A stretch of DNA of 64,000 nt from Bedellia somnulentella (taxonomy: Eukaryota > Arthropoda > Insecta > Lepidoptera > Bedelliidae), in contig OY755177.1 of the NCBI GenBank assembly GCA_963576735.1, positions 930,001 through 994,000 of the forward strand. The letters are read 5' to 3'. The number at the start of each line of letters is the position of its first letter. Positions within the stretch are counted from its first letter, which is position 1. The notes beneath the pieces are model-generated. The model made no database searches. It was not told the origin of the DNA and was given only the letters and a program-made list of their open reading frames with translations. The translations under genes were made by a program, and so were the position numbers. Positions 63,998 through 64,000 of this stretch are shown here, one piece after another.

Positions 63998-64000
63998 TGT

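Overview
This window looks like non-coding DNA from a moth or butterfly (Lepidoptera). It is AT-rich, has no long open reading frame, and is saturated with short retroposons. The strongest lineage clue is the tRNA-headed SINE-B family, whose middle block (GTGAGGGAAAACATCG, then TGAGGAAACCCACAT) I recognise from lepidopteran SINEs. SINE-A, with its TATG-repeat tail, and the non-LTR 3' ends ending near GCAATAAAGAGTTATTC also look lepidopteran. These lineage calls are from memory, not from a search.

I find no host protein-coding gene. The short open frames are translations of repeats or chance runs. The only conventional gene is tRNA-Val(AAC) on the minus strand at 51906-51978. Two stretches carry promoter-like features: 41797-41830 has a TATA box 30 bp upstream of an arthropod-type initiator, and 55742-55815 has TATA-like, initiator, ATG and GTAAGT elements.

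Working names used here: SINE-A is a ~250 bp element starting GC(T/C)GTGTAGTG and ending in a (TATG)n tail, with about fifty copies or fragments and at least four subtypes. SINE-B is a ~360 bp tRNA-headed element ending in a TATGT-rich tail. SINE-C carries a 73-nt tRNA-like body in a ~315 bp unit and is usually a hairpin. Family D is a set of tRNA-like fragments. LINE-L is the 3' end of a non-LTR retrotransposon with the same kind of tail as SINE-A. LINE-K is another non-LTR 3' end. MITE-M is a ~140 bp element with inverted ends. Strand '+' means the element reads head to tail on the given strand.

Layout: 1-13 kb is mostly SINE-A, SINE-B and LINE-L, with a perfect SINE-C hairpin at 8.3-8.6 kb. 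At 13.1-14.8 kb a 1.7 kb terminal-inverted-repeat element splits a SINE-A. From 15 to 37 kb there are dense SINE-A and SINE-B copies, many with 10-15 bp target-site duplications (TSDs), and wide AT-rich gaps at 27-28.5 and 34.3-36.2 kb. From 37 to 48 kb come SINE-C, two MITE-M copies, a 3 x 224 bp tandem array, a candidate promoter, a 138 bp foldback element and a tiny mariner-like element. From 48 to 56 kb is lower-density DNA with the tRNA gene, a 145 bp duplication and a second SINE-C hairpin. From 57 to 63 kb there are nested insertions, including an RTE-like LINE end inside SINE-A and a tandem SINE-C inside SINE-A.

The elements appear to work as a parasite network. SINE-A and LINE-L share about 50 bp of 3' end, which fits SINE-A borrowing that LINE's reverse transcriptase. 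The nesting gives relative ages. Recurrent 5' inversions in SINE-B, SINE-C and LINE-L suggest twin priming or template switching is common here.
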